Shown here piece after piece: positions 5,465 to 6,446 of a stretch of DNA of 6,446 bases. How positions within the stretch are numbered: position 1 is the first letter of the stretch; the number at the start of each line of letters is the position of its first letter. The translations under genes were made by a program, and so were the position numbers. Location: positions 1 to 6,446 of the forward strand of contig CAMLSF010000189.1 of NCBI GenBank assembly GCA_946482615.1, in the 5' to 3' direction. The DNA comes from an uncultured Chromatiaceae bacterium (GTDB lineage Bacteria > Pseudomonadota > Gammaproteobacteria > Enterobacterales > Alteromonadaceae). The notes beneath the pieces were generated by a model. That model was not told where the DNA came from. It saw only the letters and a program-made list of their open reading frames with translations, and did not search any database.

Positions 5465-6446
5465 TGCTGGTGTTACAACAGGTTTCGATAGCTTATGGCC
5501 AGGCTACAGTGGTGAAAGATCTGAGCTTAACCTTACAACAAGGTCAGATCGGTTGTTTGTTAGGGCCATCCGGTTGCGGTAAAACCAGCTTATTACGGGC
5601 TATTGCCGGTTTTGAACCTGTGCAGACAGGCGCTGTGATGCTGGCTGATACCAGCTTGTCAAAGCCTGGTGCCATGATAAACCCGGAGCAGCGCCGCATA
5701 GGTATGGTGTTTCAGGATTTTGCGCTTTTTCCGCATCTGACCGTAGCGCAGAATATTGCCTTTGGCTTAAAGAAAAAACCAAAAGCACAGCAGCAACAGA
5801 TAGTGGACGAACTGCTGGCACTGGTGGGCTTGCCAACTTTAGGCGAGCGTTATGTGCATCAACTCTCTGGTGGCCAGCAGCAGCGGGTGGCTTTAGCCCG
5901 GGCTTTAGCGCCAGAGCCACAAGTTTTGTTATTAGACGAGCCTTTTTCAGGTTTAGATGCTGATTTACGTGAAGCTTTGGCGCAGGATATCCGCGCTATT
6001 CTGAAGCAGCGTGGTATCAGTGCTTTGATGGTGACTCATGATCAGTTTGAAGCTTTTGCGATAGCCGATCAGATAGGCGTAATGCAACATGGCAAGCTGC
6101 AGCAGTGGGGTAGTGCCTACGAGTTGTACCATCAGCCCGCCAATCGTTTTGTCGCTGATTTTGTTGGGCATGGTGCTTTACTCAAAGGCGAAGTGCTGGC
6201 AGATGAGAAGGTGTACACAGCCTTGGGCGTGTTTGCCCAGACTCAATCAGATTTTGCCTCTGGTGTGGCAGTGGATTTATTGGTACGGCCGGACGATATA
6301 GTGCACGACGATCAAAGTGGTTTTACCGCCAAAGTGGTGGGTAAATCCTTCCGTGGCTCGCATATTTTGTACAGTCTGGAGTTGGAAGGGGCAGAGCAGG
6401 TGTACTGTTTAGCGCCGAGTCACCACGACCATCAGCTGCAAAGCCG
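5464..6446 (+). CDS. fbpC: Fe(3+) ABC transporter ATP-binding protein (3' end outside window)
   Basis: An open frame from the ATG at 5464 continues without a stop to the right edge, giving 327 complete codons. It is the cytoplasmic ATPase that powers the importer. The nucleotide-binding domain shows every expected motif: Walker A GPSGCGKT at 34-41, Q-loop MVFQD with Gln84, signature LSGGQQQR at 134-141, Walker B VLLLDEP at 154-160 with catalytic Glu159, D-loop SGLD at 162-165, and switch His192 in VTHD. After about residue 235 comes a TOBE-type regulatory region (VDLLVRPDDI, then FTAKVVGKSFRGSHILY), as in FbpC/PotA/MalK-like subunits. Family members are about 345-350 residues, so roughly 20 are probably missing. 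The ATG overlaps the permease stop by one base and has a good GAGGAG site. Fe3+ specificity is inferred from the neighbouring binding protein. Active-site residues are intact. Confidence 0.93.
   Translation, partial: MLVLQQVSIAYGQATVVKDLSLTLQQGQIGCLLGPSGCGKTSLLRAIAGFEPVQTGAVMLADTSLSKPGAMINPEQRRIGMVFQDFALFPHLTVAQNIAFGLKKKPKAQQQQIVDELLALVGLPTLGERYVHQLSGGQQQRVALARALAPEPQVLLLDEPFSGLDADLREALAQDIRAILKQRGISALMVTHDQFEAFAIADQIGVMQHGKLQQWGSAYELYHQPANRFVADFVGHGALLKGEVLADEKVYTALGVFAQTQSDFASGVAVDLLVRPDDIVHDDQSGFTAKVVGKSFRGSHILYSLELEGAEQVYCLAPSHHDHQLQS

Noticed and set aside
5600..5920. Minus-strand 106-codon open frame opposite the ATPase gene
   Set aside because: It overlaps the ATPase core with all its conserved motifs; its own translation resembles no family I know.
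1..6446. Insertion sequences, CRISPR arrays, tRNA or rRNA genes
   Set aside because: I looked for transposase motifs, regularly spaced repeats and cloverleaf or rRNA signatures and saw none.

Overview
This 6.4 kb window looks like chromosomal DNA of a gammaproteobacterium. The moderate GC, the codon use and a GTAG-flanked palindrome suggest an Alteromonadales/Chromatiales relative such as Rheinheimera or Alishewanella. That placement is an impression from the sequence, not a measured result.

Layout, left to right. (1) A complete arsR-type repressor gene on the minus strand ends at the left edge, so any genes it is cotranscribed with lie outside the window. Its promoter holds two inverted copies of an AT-rich, ArsR-like operator. 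(2) A perfect 12-bp hairpin follows. It reads as the minus-strand terminator of the next gene. (3) A 581-residue minus-strand protein combines a LecA (PA-IL)-like lectin domain with a GH64/thaumatin-like beta-1,3-glucanase domain. It has no recognisable signal peptide, and the position of one catalytic carboxylate appears to be Asn. (4) A 441-bp divergent intergenic region carries a good sigma70 promoter for the plus-strand operon but no convincing Fur box. (5) A three-gene ferric-iron ABC importer runs rightwards: periplasmic binding protein (FbpA/FutA type), a fused two-domain permease (FbpB type) and an ATPase (FbpC type). The ATPase is cut by the right edge after 327 codons. A REP-like hairpin/terminator separates the first gene from the second. 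The second and third overlap by one base (TAATG).

How the genes work together: the importer genes form one functional unit (Fe3+ capture in the periplasm, membrane passage, ATP hydrolysis). The ArsR gene and the lectin-glucanase gene are separate transcription units with no evident link to iron uptake. No mobile element, CRISPR array, tRNA or rRNA was seen. The most unusual item is the lectin/GH64-like protein, in which the lectin appears to be inserted inside the glucanase-like fold.
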